Positions 1 to 12,847 of a stretch of 64,000 bases of DNA are shown here, one piece after another. Under the pieces are notes generated by a model. That model was not told the DNA's origin and searched no databases. It saw only the letters and a list, made by a program, of their open reading frames with translations. Position 1 is the first letter of the stretch. The number at the start of each line of letters is the position of its first letter. The stretch is from Coprinus comatus (Eukaryota > Basidiomycota > Agaricomycetes > Agaricales > Agaricaceae). A program made the position numbers and the translations under genes. The stretch spans positions 124,001 to 188,000 of the forward strand of contig JAWPGT010000031.1 of assembly GCA_034638255.1 (NCBI GenBank), written 5' to 3'.

Positions 1-2222
1 ACGAGATTTCACCTTATCTCCCGCGGTTATTTGGTCCGGAGATTCTTGGTCGTTTACCGCAGACGGGCCAGCCACGAGTCAGGCGAACGATGCTGGGTGT
101 CATAGGCGTGTTGGTCTCTATATCTCATAACTTAGCTATCTGACACTTTTCTAGCTGCCTACTCATCATGGTTTGCAAGTCTTCCTGTACACAGACCTTC
201 GAATCCTTCCTCTACATCACATACTCCATCTCGTACACCGAATTCGACCACTTCTCCCTTGCCTCCGTTAGGCCCTTCGACATTACAGGTCCCCAATGTT
301 TCTCGTCCACCAAACAGCCGCGGAGAAGCATTATTGATGGCTGCCCTTTCCTATGCTGCGAATGCCCTCCCAAACCCGGCACTATCTCTTCAAGCGGGAA
401 CAGCACTAAGGAATTTGTGCGATGCAAATCGAAAAGCACTGGCGCCGCACATTGCCGCGTTCGGGCAGTTGCATGAGGGATTAGGAACTATACAAGTAAG
501 GTTTGTTCATCTATGACTGCTTCTTTGCGAGTTCATCTTGGATTAGGATTCCGAAAAAAGTAAAGTCCTGCAGTCTATCGCAAGTGTTATTCAGGCCCTC
601 CCATCTGAACAAGAAATCCCGCCAATTGAGGTTCTTTTTTTTAAAATCTCAGGTTCAATAAATAATATCCTAACGACAACGCATAGGCAATATTGAACCC
701 TATTGTTCAGAAACTAGCAGAGGCTGCACAATCAGCTGCAACGGTGACATATTCAGCCCTAGAAATTGACTATGTTACTCATAACCATCTCCAGCTACCC
801 CAGGAAGCACGCGATCTAGCAATTCTCCAACTTGAAATCCTCTCAGGAGTCTCTAAAGGTCTCACTAGAAGTGCAGAGGGCCTAATGGAGGGGGAAATGG
901 AGCCGGCAGAGTTGGAAGCTGTTAACGCTGCTAGGGCTGACATCAGGATGATCAAGCTTAGGGAAGCAATATTTGAAGTTGTAAGGAATGTAGTAGACAT
1001 CTGGAGTACTGATGTGAGCATTGGACATGTAAGTTCAAATAGCTTCAGAAACGACGCCTAACTGAGGATGGTTCAGGCTCTCAGCGACCTTTTCAAATCC
1101 ATAACAGCTCTACCCAACGATACTACTCTCATCTCTCTACCACCTGGTCCACTACTGGAACTAGTGTGTATGGCAGTTCAACGACAGCTTACCGCGGCTT
1201 GGATATCGCTTGCTACCATTCTAATTGCACAACTCAATCCGCCTATCTTCTCTCTAACCCTCAAAGCTGGACCGACTCCTGCAGCAGAGGCCGTAGTTCG
1301 ACAAGCTTTGCCAATACTATTAAGTTCCGGTTTGGGAGCGCTGGGTACTGCTGGCGCAATGGAAGCAGTAAGTCATTATCGCTGCACTGCTCTGTTGAAA
1401 CATACATTTTATCAACTTCTATGAACAGAATCCAGACATCGTTCAAGAGTTTTTCGTGTGTATGGATAGAGTAAATGATCTTCCACATCCTTATTCAAAA
1501 CCGTTCTCATACTCCAAGCTAGGTTGCACAAGATTTTACCGCCCAATTTTTCCAGATTCCAGAAGGTGCACTGGACGCACTACTGCAGTGTGCTATCTCA
1601 TCTCTCAGCCTACAAGAGCGTTACTCCCTTGTAGCCGCGTCTAACTTCCTGGTGCGCATAATTATACGAATTCCTGAACACTCCTAAATTATTGATCCCC
1701 TCAGACAAACCTTATTCATCGCAGTTCCCTTACACCGGAATTGATGCAGTTCAAAAACGTGCTACTTCACAAACATGGTCGTTCCCTTATGGCGGCTGTT
1801 CTTCAAGGCTTTGCCGGTGTTGCGCCGAGGAGCGTTGTTCCGAACCTCATTGAGATGCTGGGGACTTTGCTTTCGAGAGCAGGGTCACGAATCGAGACAA
1901 ACGATGCAGGGACAGCTGGAGAATGGATGAGAGAAATCCTCTTTTCCGTAAGTGCTTACAACTCGCAACTCTTTGTCAGATGATCTTACTATGTACAGGA
2001 TGATTTTCTCCCAAGCAAGGCTTCCTCGGAAGCAAAAGAGAAATTCATCAAAGGAGTAGTTGGGTATGTCGTTAGATCATATTCCTTTGCAATTCTTGTT
2101 GACGCCATTGGTACTCCAGGTCTAGGTCGCTTAAAAAAACGCGAGATGCGGCAAACCAATTCACTCTTGTTGCAAGAGGTCTGGAAGGCTCCAACTTTGG
2201 ATATACTTCCGTGTCCATGTAG
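1..2222 (+). CDS. importin-13 / Kap122-like karyopherin, C-terminal part (truncated by window edge)
   Basis: Probable importin-beta-family nuclear transport receptor, which carries cargo through nuclear pores under Ran-GTP control. Only the C-terminal part is present; the gene enters from the left edge. About eight exons are visible. The coding pieces read as amphipathic HEAT-type helices: 3-107 (PYLPRLFGPEIL), about 155-495, 693-1030, 1068-1365, about 1430-1640, 1705-1950 and 2000-2062. The last exon ends at the TAG at 2220-2222. The closing segment (FTLVARGLEGSNFGYTSVSM) resembles the conserved C-terminus of importin-13, and the preceding block (HGRSLMAAVLQGFAGVAPRS) fits its last HEAT repeats. 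The 155-260 stretch is a Ser/Pro/Thr-rich loop. Exon boundaries are approximate. Mtr10/transportin-3 is the main alternative because both proteins share this architecture. Confidence 0.7.
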
Positions 2223-3650
2223 TATTAGAATTTTGTGATCTAATTATATCGCGACGAGATTTAATATCCATTAATGTATCATTCTGGTCGAATGTAGGTC
2301 TCCTCGGAAATGTGGTTCTCAGACTCGTTTTGTTTTGTTTCGTTCATTCACGTATAGGCTCATAAACATCATTAACAATTATCAGTTATCAGCTCGTTGT
2401 TTGAGTCAGTCAGGCTTCCCACGGAAAACGGAATGAAAACTATACCGATATGCGTGGTAATAGCAGAAGACCCGAAGACTACATCATATGTCGCGTATTG
2501 GTTCCGGCCAGCAGCCACCGATATCATCGGAATACACAGACGTTTGGGAAATACACATCCTATCTAGAAAGGGAGTATTCATCACAAATGAGTCATAGCC
2601 CGTATCAACCCGCTTTCGGTGTGGCACCGTATGTATTCTTGAGTCTTTGCAGATCTCACCGAATGGGTGGCTGTGCTCGTTCATTATTATATGAGCCTTA
2701 GAGCAGTGCCTTACGGTAGCGGTGAGATGATGCCTTTTGTTCTTTCAGCGTTCATTGTAGCCTGTAGATCAATCTTGATTGTGTTGCGTATGGTCCATGG
2801 GTAAATGATTACTCGTTAAACTTACTATGATAGATATTGGAATGGGAATGTTGTTTGTCCTATTGGCTGTGGTAGAATGGGAGTGTGCGTATGTCAGAAC
2901 TAGATGTGAGAAATGTGCACACTTACTTCCAATTCGTTCGCAATCATAACACCCACGAAAAAATATATATAGAAAGGTGTGTTTATTAAAGCAGGAACCC
3001 ATTCAACATACTTGGGACATGTAAGAGAATTAATCAACGATACAATCATTATCAACCGGCAGACTTTACATTGTACGTGAAGAAGTTCGTTTCTACTTTT
3101 ATTTGTTGTATGTCGAATGCAAATATTTAAACATTTTGTGACGTTAATGCTGGATGTTGACATTTTAGCCTGCGATAAATTTCTCTTTTTGAGAGAGAAT
3201 TTTTTCGCCGTTCGGGTATCAAAGTCAGCCAAAATTCAGCGCTCAGCGCTGTGTCTACCTAAGTTTGATTGCCAAGATGTAGTTGTTTAATGTTATATTG
3301 TTTAATGTGGGTCAAATTTTAACACTGCATTTTAAATGAGGGTGTCTACATGGTTATCAAAATTAAACTTCACCTTTCTCGGGTGTCAACGTCAATAATG
3401 ACAATGACAATGAAATTGAATAGCCTTGGCACTTTATGCGGTTTAATTAAACCCAGGCAAATAAGTAAGGTGACTGTAATTCGCATGTTCAATCTAATTT
3501 CTCTTAAGTTTGTGTGGGTTCAGTATCTAATTTTTATTCCAGTTTACACGCTTACTCAAATCCATGAACGAATGACATGAAGTAATAACAAAAGAAGTAT
3601 GAAATGTTGGCATTGACAAGATAATAGTAGTACAGTATGCTTAGTATATG
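2223..3650. other. intergenic, no gene seen
   Basis: About 1.4 kb between the 3' end of the karyopherin gene and the 3' end of the convergent membrane-protein gene. It is AT-rich. No frame shows recognisable protein motifs or credible splice structure. A short palindromic stretch lies near 3238-3250 (AGCGCTCAGCGCT). I see no RNA gene. Confidence 0.6.
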
Positions 3651-6140
3651 CTACCCCGAAGATAAATCCTTTGGTCTTTTAGACCTTCTCTTCCTATCCC
3701 TCAATGTATTATCTCTCACCAATAACCTCTCAAAAGCATCTTCAGTACCGGTAGCGATTGTCCTCAAAGAAGTTGAAGATAGTGAGAATGTAGAAGCCAA
3801 CGAGTGACTACTATTACTACGTTGAGAACTTGAACTCAGAGTAACACCCCGTCCATCTCTATCTTTGAAGGAAAAAGCGAGCCTTCGCCTAGCACTACTG
3901 GTATTTGTACTGGTAGTCTTCCAAGGTTTAGGTTTTGATCTTGACTTTCTAGATGATAGATTGGAAGAAGCGCCGATGGAACTTGAACTTCGCGAAATCA
4001 TGATCATTTTACTACTCGAAATCGAAGTTTGTCGCCTATTAGTAGTAGTGGTAGTGGTACCGTTACTACTGCTACTTTGAAAAGGAAAGGTTATGGAAGT
4101 CTTTTTCCTGATCTGTAAAGATTCAACTTCCGGATCAGTTAATACAAAATTGCGGGAGTCAATGTGGCTGCTGTCGCCGCTGGCGTTGGCAGGTGGTAAA
4201 GAGGAGCAGGAATTAAGCTTCGAGTAAATAACGCCAGGACCTTGAACCGGAGATTGTGTAGTATGGGTACGTGTATGCAAGTCTATAATCTCAACATGGC
4301 TTCCAAAGGTGTCATCGCCAGTTGAAGGAACCGAGTTCATTGAATCAAATGAATCGCCATGGTCGAGACTAATTCGAGACTTTAGGTTAGTATTTGTACA
4401 CCTACGTATATGAGAACCGAACCCAGAGTTTTCCAAAGTAGATCGCTTTGAAGACTTCCTTGAATGAAGAGGAGTAAAATTGTCATCATCGTCTTCCATA
4501 CTATCGTCTCGAGTACGAGTGATAGGTAGACTAGCAGCGACTGCATTGAAGGCATTTAAGAAGTTTGACCTAATTGAAGTCGTCCAACCCTCACTTGTAG
4601 TGGAACTTGACTCTGGATCGTCTATTTGACTTTTAGATGAAGAAGTCTCTGTAGCTAATTTTGGAGTCTGTCGTTCCCAAGTATCCCGTATATGTTGAGC
4701 CGACATGATTCGCGATTTCGGTTTCTCATCGGCAGGTGCATAATTAGACATATCCCCTGAAACCCAAGGTCTGTTTAAGCCTTGACCATCCAGGCCCAAA
4801 AACCTCGGCATCGGTACGAGTTCCCGTGGTGTACCATATTCCACTCCCGTCTTTATGGCGAGTTCTTCAGGCGGGCATAGTATGCCGATCTCCTGAGTTG
4901 AAGACAGAGATATATCTCCGGGAACTTGGTTGGTGACCAACAAAGTAGAACCTCTACCACCAAGGGTTTCCATTTCTGCGTGCGGATCAACAGTTCCCAA
5001 TGAAACGCGCTTATCATTGCCTTGTGATGGAGTAAGAATCTTGAAGCCTTCACCAGAAGAACGCGAGAACAAAGCATGTGAGGGGATCTCTTGGTCGATG
5101 AATGGTGCTCGAGGTTTTCTTTCAGCTCTCTTTGGTTCACCTACATCTCTATCTCCTCTTGGTTCCCATGCATGGATTGTAACAATGTCATCTGTTCCAA
5201 TGTTCGAAATACTCATGTCCGTTCCAGACACCTTCATTCCACTCTCCACATCTTCACCGTGGGGTACTGAAGAGTCTGGATTAATTTCTGTACTGTCAAT
5301 GGGAACTATCCATGGCAACGTAGCCGCAGATTCGGCAAGGCGTCTGCGTCTCTCTATTTTATTTCTGCGGTAAGCACATCCCGTCAATACAGCCAAAAAG
5401 ACTAGACCAGCAACACATCCTAGAATGATTGCGACAAGATATAAAGGTGAGTGAGAAAATTGCTCCGTTTGAGATTCGGGACGTGTAGAAGTTGCAGAAG
5501 GTTTCGCACTTCGAGAAACTGAAGGTTGTACTTGAGTGGATGTAGGCACGAAAGGCGTAGCAGCCAACATAGAGATAGATATTGATGAAGGATAAGGATA
5601 CAAGGAACTGGATACAGCGGATGAGGACATCAGGGCTAGTATTGTGGAAAAGCCGGGTTCCTGGGTTTCGGATGTGATGCGAACCCCTGACGGGTTGATG
5701 AACGGAGTTTCAGAGACGAACAGTATTGAAGGTTGTAAGGATGCGCCAGTAGTCGGCACCGTGTCAATAATATCTGTGGTAGCAAGACGCCCGGCATTCT
5801 ATCCAAATGGATATAAATTTAGATGTCAATAAAAAATAGACTTGTTCAACATACGGAGGTTTCATCCGGCACCGCAGCTCCTCTAGAACAGCTGGGGTTC
5901 CCTGAAGAACCTCCACCACCGCCATTACCATCTGCGTCATCGTTGCTATCCATGATGATCACGGCCCCTCCATCATAGGCTACCCAGACATCGAGATGAT
6001 TAGCAGTGTAAGGAGCTTGATGATGTCCAATAGGGATATTGTAAGCAAAGGGCGGAGAACTCATTCCCGAGGTCTTAGATACCGCTTCTTGAGAGAAAGA
6101 AAGAAAGATGAGAACAACTCGACCTGCGAGGAACAATGGC
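3651..6140 (-). CDS. single-pass membrane protein with Ser/Thr-rich ectodomain and long basic, Ser-rich cytoplasmic tail
   Basis: Function unknown. Exon 2 runs from about 5812 to the TAG at 3651-3653. Exon 1 lies within about 6140-5856, with a phase-0 intron between (donor GTATGT, acceptor GATAG). The N-terminal end is hydrophobic (LLPLFLAGRVVLIFLSF), a probable signal peptide. Next come a short ectodomain and a Ser/Thr/Pro-rich stalk, then one transmembrane helix (YLVAIILGCVAGLVFLAVL, about 5450-5390), then a basic stop-transfer region (RRNKIERRRR). The cytoplasmic tail is about 570 residues, rich in Ser and Arg, and ends with runs such as SSSSQRSNSSHS. This layout recalls Agaricomycete Mid2/Wsc-like wall-sensor proteins, but I see no WSC cysteine domain, so the role is not assigned. 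The start codon is not fixed: an in-frame stop lies upstream of the hydrophobic segment, so a further 5' exon is probable. Confidence 0.6.
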
Positions 6141-7368
6141 AGAAGAGAACATACACTAAACCTGGATGTCTAAGTCAGCCGCAGAAGATAAAAATAGATC
6201 TTCTGTGACAATCATTTATTTCACGGCCAAACGGCCCGTTGATGTTACAGTGACAATCAATTATCTTGGCATCTCATCCTTTCAACAATAGCGTTATAAC
6301 TGCCGTGTTCATCTAGATGCAGAAAAACATTGACTCACACTTATATTATGATATCTGGAATGAACAAGGCTGTGGTCGCTCTTTGAATATCAACCTATAC
6401 TATGTCTGATTTGACTCGTTCGCATCTTCAACTTGGTCGCAGTTACAAATCCTCCGATGAGTGCTCATAAGAGTACGAAGTTCACGCGTTTTGTAATTAA
6501 TTAATTCCTTGTTCCATATATACAAAGAAGGCTTGTAACGAAGTTCTTCGTTCTAAGTATAGGGCAGTTGGTGGAGACTTGCGATCACTCTGGCTGACCA
6601 TCATACCACAAGTACAACACAAACCTATATGGTAAGCGCTCAATCAAAACGAGGGCTAATCCAGGGGAGATGTGGATCCAGAGCAAATAAATTGTATATC
6701 AATTGACCCGTCCAATAATGAACAGCCTTGTGACAACAATCAGACAGCGCTCAAGAGTCCATTTCAATACTGATACTACCATTTCCAGATATCCAAGAAC
6801 CATTAATCGAAATGTAGAAGGTCTCTAAGAGAAATAGAGGCCTCCGTGCCATGAAGCCGGAATGACATTGGGTTGAATTTTTTCAGGGAATTGTATACAA
6901 GACCCAAGGGAACAAAAATCATAAATAAATATTATCAAACGCGTAATCGGGATCCACGTGGGAGCGCTTGAATAAAGATAAGTACTTATACCCTGAATAT
7001 TATAAAACTGCGGTTCAAGGCACACTGAATCACAAACATCACATCAAGGCTGTGGTTAAATATTTGTGGTTGACATCCGTCACACCCGTGGCTGGAAGTT
7101 CACTAATAAGTATGTCATCTGATGATTCACCTAACTCCTTTGGGTCTCGAAAGTTGCTGTAGCCTTGGGCTTCTAGCATAACCTTACTATCCAGGAAACC
7201 ACTTCTACATCCCGACGAACGGATGCAAGACTTTGCTGACTCAACCACCTATGTTATCGATTTAGACCGATTGGTAACAAACTCCCGCGATGAGTCAGTA
7301 AGTGTCCGCAATCCGTTGCAGGTTGTACCTGTTCGCGTTTCACATTGTATAATTGTAGAAGGCTATTC
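6141..7368. other. divergent intergenic region
   Basis: About 1.2 kb between the 5' end of the membrane-protein gene (-) and the 5' end of the adenylate-forming enzyme gene (+). It presumably holds both promoters and any missing 5' exon of the membrane protein. No motif stands out enough to annotate. Confidence 0.5.
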
Positions 7369-9388
7369 ATGTCTCTACCAAAAGTTGACATCAACTCAGA
7401 TTGGACAGGAGATCTACCTCCTCCTGTATCTACGGCCTTGACTCGGATGCCAATACGCGTCCAAGCAGCTCGAGTATTAAAAGGTAAGCTCGGTTACATG
7501 ACATCTACTCTAATAGCCCCATCCCCAAAACACCATACCCGTCTCCCAGTCGATGGTTAGTACCCACCTCAACGTTCTCGAGACCAGCGCCGTCAAGTTT
7601 GCGTCTTCCGCAGTCTTCAGGACACCCGTGCTTGACCCCTCTACAAATAAGATCAAATTCTGGAACACTATAACATACCAGGAGTTCCATCGCAATGTCG
7701 AAACATTCGCAAGATATTGGACAATTTTGTTGAAGAAGGACAGAATACCAAGAGGATCCGTCGTTGGTGTGTGGTGAGTTTGTTCTCTATACTTCCTTTC
7801 ACATATGTGCTAACTATTCCCTTCAGGCTAAGCGGATTCCTTTACACCGATGTACTACACATATATGGTCTCTCAAGAGCAGGATACATCCCTCAACTCT
7901 TCAGTATTCGTCTACCGAACCCTGTCGTAATCTATGAACTACTTCAAAGAGCGAATGCCAAAGCTCTCATATACGACCATTCCTTCTCGACAATCCTTGC
8001 AGAATGCCCAGTACCTAGTCATCTAGCCATGGATGCCCGACGAATAGATATGAACCTTTACTCGGAACCCCTAGGAGAGATCCTTAATGTTACCGAGGAC
8101 GATGTAGCCTTTATCTTCCACACTAGCGGGTCAACATCAGGAAGCCCGAAACTAGTACCATGCAGATACAGATGGTTGAGCACTGTTGTCGAGAAATCGT
8201 ACTCAATATGCTATCCACGTAAACAAGATCGTCAAGATGTGACAGTGTTCATGTACGTATCATTTCATTTTATCTATCTTTATATATTGATATCTGATTG
8301 CGGATCTGAACAGTGGTAGCATGTGTCATATTGCTCAATCTTTCAGTAAGTTTCAGTGATTCTTATTGCGAGAAATGAGATTCTAACTCTTTTTGTAGTG
8401 TTTATTGGCACATTACAACATGGCTCCTGTATGGTTCAGCCAACAGTTCTCAACTTCCCAACGTCAGAACTTATGGACATGATTGTTCGTTGCAATTTGA
8501 ACCGCCTCAACCAGTTCGCCACCTTCCTCAGAAACCATATACGAGCATCACGTCAAGATTCGAGACTATTATCGATGCTCACTTCCCTAGACGATGTGCT
8601 ATACACAGGTCTTCCTCTCCCGCGCGAAGAAGAACAATTCGCCTACAAGAATGGGATCAAGATCAGAGTACGCTTATATTCAACCTTTCAAATATGATTT
8701 TGGTGCTAACGCCTCAAACTAGAACCTCTTCGGTAGCACAGAAGTTGGTGGAATGCTCCTATCAGGCGGATGCGAACGAAATCCGGCATTGGTGGCGCCT
8801 CTACCTGGAAGCTCTTATCAATTCGTTTCCACCACACCACCCTCTCAAACCCAAACCCAGTCTACTCACCGCTCCACGGCCGAGCTTTTCGAGCTTGTAA
8901 TCCTCTCAGAATCTCCCGATTGTCCTGATGTTTCACTGCGGCACTCAGATGGTAACTTCCATACTGGTGATCTTTTTCAAGAGGTTTTACCTGGTTTCTA
9001 TCTCTTCCGCGGACGTGATGATGATTGGATCAAGTCTGAAAACAGTTTACGATGTGACACTAAAGCGATCGAGGATAATGCACGAGCAATGTGTGGTTCT
9101 TATATTGCTGAATGTGTAGTCGTTGGAACTGGTAGACCATCCCCTGTTATGTTCATTGAACCTGGCGTGGAAATGAACCATGACAAGTTGAAGAAGGAAA
9201 TCTTTCGAAAGATTAGGCTGTTCCATTCAAGGCGATACTTGCACGAACAAATCATCTCTCCTGATATGATTGTTGTCGTACCCAAATCAACACTACCACG
9301 CACAGCTACTAAAGGCAACATTCGTCGAAAAGCAGTAGAAGAAGCGTTCAAGACTCAGATTGATGGAATTTTTGTTAAGGCTCGATGA
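7369..9388 (+). CDS. stand-alone adenylate-forming enzyme (AMP-binding, NRPS/reductase-type A domain)
   Basis: Predicted to activate a carboxylic acid with ATP to an acyl-adenylate; the substrate cannot be read from the sequence. Exons: about 7369-7471, 7550-7773, 7827-8252, 8314-8345, 8399-8667 and 8723-9388; all internal junctions except the first restore frame cleanly. Core motifs in order: FHTSGSTSGSPKLVP (phosphate loop), LFGSTEVGG, FHTGDLFQE, LFRGRDDDWIKSENS and, near the C-terminus, PRTATKGNIRRKA with the probable catalytic lysine. The A10 style (T-KGNIRRK) matches fungal adenylation domains of reductase type rather than fatty acyl-CoA ligases. There is no carrier (T) domain and no reductase domain after the A domain: the frame stops 15 residues after the A10 motif. 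The first exon is the least certain part; translation could start at the ATG at 7553 instead. Confidence 0.75.
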
Positions 9389-10163
9389 AGGAAAACGTAC
9401 TAGACAACTGGAACGGTAAAGGACTTTTAGTTCAATTATTTATTCGCACAGTATGATTATCTCGTAACAAGTTGTATAGATGCTGAGCACAGCACACTTG
9501 TAATTTTTCTTTCGTATTCATAGTTTAGTATTGAATTAGTAGTTATTTGTTTAGTAATTGTTAGTATATTTAGTAGTTAGTATTTCTTTTTGCACGCCAT
9601 TTCCTGTAGCATTACATACCCGTCTTCATTGTTTGTATATCCTTCAATAATTACATTCATCATTCAAATGTCACTTTTTGAATATTCACGGAAACATACA
9701 TGAAGCGTTGACAATATCATTACTCGGTGGTACCTGGCATAGCAATTAACGATCGGAGAAAGTGACAAATTTGGATGATTTTACTCATTGTAGTTTAATC
9801 TAAAAATATCCTAAAACATGGTTCGGGAGCATCAAATTTATTTAACGGACTATGGCCCTCATGTTTCAGCCTATTTGACTTTGACAGAAGCATCAAAAAA
9901 TGTTGTATTGTTGTAAGCTTGAAATAGACGAGACCGCTCCGTATTGGTGACAAGTACGACAGAGTCTACAGGGTACTAGGGGAAAGAAATGATGGAGTTC
10001 TATGGACAAGGGAGAAATGTAAAAACTGCGGATAGATCATTACTACTTCATGATACCATATATTTATCATTTTCCCCTTGCTTCAGGTTGGTGATAGATT
10101 GATTCCTCTTGAATCTGTTATATATAACCAGGTTCGGAAGCGAGCAGAGGCAAATGTAGTATC
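9389..10163. other. convergent intergenic region
   Basis: About 775 bp between the 3' ends of two convergent genes. AT-rich, with a TAGTA-rich stretch around 9530-9590. Nothing coding or structured seen. Confidence 0.5.
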
Positions 10164-12657
10164 CTAATCAATAGGGTGAATGTTACCATCTAACATACCA
10201 CTTACCCATGGTTCGTCAATGTTTGCCACGTATTTCCTCGGAGGCCGTTGGAAGCATGCTACTCGATTCACTTCATCCTCATCTTTGAGAGGAAAGACAA
10301 TTCCAATCTCATAATTTGTGATCTGAATCGTTGAATTAAAACCTTTCAGATTCGAATGGCACAACCACCTCCGAGGATACATATACTTACGTTCAGTATT
10401 GGATTGAATGCGCTGCCAGACAAGGTACCCCATGCTGAAGGAGTGAAATTATGAGACCCCACATAAGCCCAACCAATAGCAGGCTCAATTAATTCGATCT
10501 CGTCATCGGTATCGTCGTCTTCTGTGTCGGTGTTCTCTTTTTTCGACCTGCTGGCCGAAGCGGAGCGGCTCTGGGTTGTGGCAATTATCATCTGAGGAGA
10601 TATTAGAGTGTATCACTGTAGAAAAAAAACGTAATATAAACCTTGGAGTGCATTAAAACCGGGCCAGCTTTGCTTCTGGAGTCATAAAATGTATCCCTCG
10701 GAAAGTTCTTTGCAGACCATTGTTTTCGTCTACAAAAGATGGTTCCACCTCCCTAAATGCTTCATTCATAAATCTTAGATATCGAGGCTTTTGAGAAATT
10801 ACCAACCGGCTCGCCACCCGCGCTTTCTTGGACAGTTTGCTTTGTGGGGAATATAATTTTCACTGGTGGGAATGGTAACTTCTCACGTCGCCTCTTAGGC
10901 TCATCCAACCAGTCTTCTGCCGATTCACCACGGGACGACCAGTGAAATTCATTCAACCATTGTGTTGTAAAGTTTCCCAGGCTCGATCCCTAAAAGGAGT
11001 ACGGGACGATCAATACATTGAGCAAAACATTTTGAAAGAGAAATAGGGAACTAACTTGACATTCGAGTACAAAGTTATCCGCTCTAGGGCCCCTTCCTTT
11101 TCGCAGGCCCATTTTGCGTATAGCCATCATGAGTCGCGGATGTCCTGTTCTGGAATTATTGTATCAGCGTCAGGTAGTCTCACATGGGAATAGTCAAACA
11201 TACTTGGCTACTGTCGGCCATCCTTCGTGCTTACCTGCAATAGATGATACAAGGTGGACCTTGACTTTAGACCAGTCCCAACGCATGCGCAAATCTTCAA
11301 TTGTTTGGAAAAGAAGATTTGGCTATGAACGTATCGATCAATTCAAGTTTCAGAAGGATAAAGGGAATGTGTCAAAATACATAGTCTCGAAGAAGAGCGT
11401 TCAGAGCAGGAAGGACGTTCACTGCATATAGAACACGATGCATGATGGACGGGAAATCATCTGTAACTTTAGGGTCATGAGATATTGGCTTCGGTCTTAA
11501 TGGTAGGTCTTGGACCCAGACCGACTAGTAGTTTATATGAGTGACCAGTGGCAATTGGAAGAAACCTAGACGTACGTTTTCCATGTCACGCCAATCATAC
11601 GCAATCAGGTTAGCAGTGGAGATGACAACCCGTAGCCGACCACCTTTGTAGAAAATCTGCAAGATGTTGGAAGTTAAAAATAGTTATATTACTTCACTAC
11701 GCACGAGCATGAACTGCGGGAAACACCTTGAGAATCTCTACAAAAAGTCCTTAGCATGACAGACCTTCATATGCTGACAACCAAAACCACCACGTAGTAC
11801 AGGCATTGCTTTAATCCAAGTAGGGAACGTATACTTGATAGCGGCTCTTCCAGTGGCATCCGGTTGTCCAACCATAATCACAGGCACTGAAGGGTCAAAA
11901 AATTCATATATCCAAGGTAAATCCACTGAATAAGAAGACAATATGGCAAAAGCTATATCTGATTTCTGATTACATGTGGCGTCATATTTCTTGAGCTACA
12001 GGTTTTAGTTGATAACTCACGTTGCCTAGGATTTGGGTCAATCTAAATGTTGGTCGACCATCCCTTCTGGGTTCCGCGAACCTAGTTGCAGTTTGGCGAA
12101 GCTCACCATCCCAGAAGACCTCGGGTTGAGAAGTCCTAGCAGAGCTTGAAGAACCGGCAGCAACGGATCTCTCCTTTAGAGACGACGAAAAATGCCGCCT
12201 CTTCGCTGGAGGTTCTGACATGCTAACATCACTTTCCGTGTCAGAACCTTGGTCATCCTTCTTTTCTGTATTAGAATCAAGGCCAGCTTCGCGCCTTAAG
12301 CGTTTCTGGCGTTCAAGACGCTCCTTTTCTAGCTTGGCACGCTCGGAAAGAAAAGATGAGATGTTCGGCTTGGCTTCTGCCGGAACATTGGGTTTGGATG
12401 AGGAATGAAGCAGTGGATCCTGTTCGGGTCTATTATCGGAACGCGAGGCCTGCAATGCAAGTTTAAGGTCAGTGTGGAATTGAACATCGTCGTCTTCATC
12501 GTCGTCATCGATAGTAATGATCTCGCGCTGTTGAGCTCGGTTGGCTTCTTGCAAACTCAAAGCAATGGCTCTTTGATCGATATGTGACCTGATTATCATA
12601 TATGTCTATGGGCTGTAGTGGAACATACCTGGAAATATCCTCGTCTTCGCTGTCCAT
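10164..12657 (-). CDS. TDP1: tyrosyl-DNA phosphodiesterase 1
   Basis: Hydrolyses the 3'-phosphotyrosyl bond left by stalled topoisomerase I; nuclear DNA repair, phospholipase D superfamily. Both HKN signatures are visible. The first is CQHMK (about 11790-11765), continuing across an intron to GGRLRVVISTANLIAYDW (about 11640-11580). The second is LMHSKMIIATTQ (about 10650-10575), then YVGSHNFTPSAWG (about 10465-10430). The start at 12655-12657 opens MDSEDEDISR. The next exon (12599-11982 region) encodes an acidic, Arg/Lys- and Ser-rich N-terminal region including the ALSLQEANRAQ helix, which looks like a ubiquitin-interacting-type motif. Such a motif would be of interest, but it is only a resemblance. 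Six or more short introns split the gene. The stop TAG is at 10164-10166. The gene looks intact. Confidence 0.88.
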
Positions 12658-12728
12658 GGTTTCGAATGCGTTTCTTCTACTTAAGTATAGGTTAAGCTTG
12701 TCGATGTCGCGAGACGAGTTCAATTAAC

Positions 12729-12767
12729 GTACCTCAGCGCACGTGACACGCGACCCTGCGATAAGGT
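12729..12767. repeat. 39-bp direct repeat, copy 1
   Basis: Lies just upstream of TDP1, between it and the FunK1 kinase. It matches 16877-16915 at 33 of 39 positions in the same orientation. It contains CACGTGAC and ends GATAAGGT. It may be a promoter element or the edge of a duplicated segment. Confidence 0.7.
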
Positions 12768-12847
12768 TTCACGTGGGTGCATCAGGTGTAATTTTACCAG
12801 ACCGCTTACATAAGAGTTCCCTACTCAGTATTTTGAACTTCACTATC

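Noticed and set aside
190..215. tRNA-like TTCGAATCC box near the left end
   Set aside because: It lies in the Ser/Pro/Thr-rich loop of the karyopherin frame and no cloverleaf can be formed around it.
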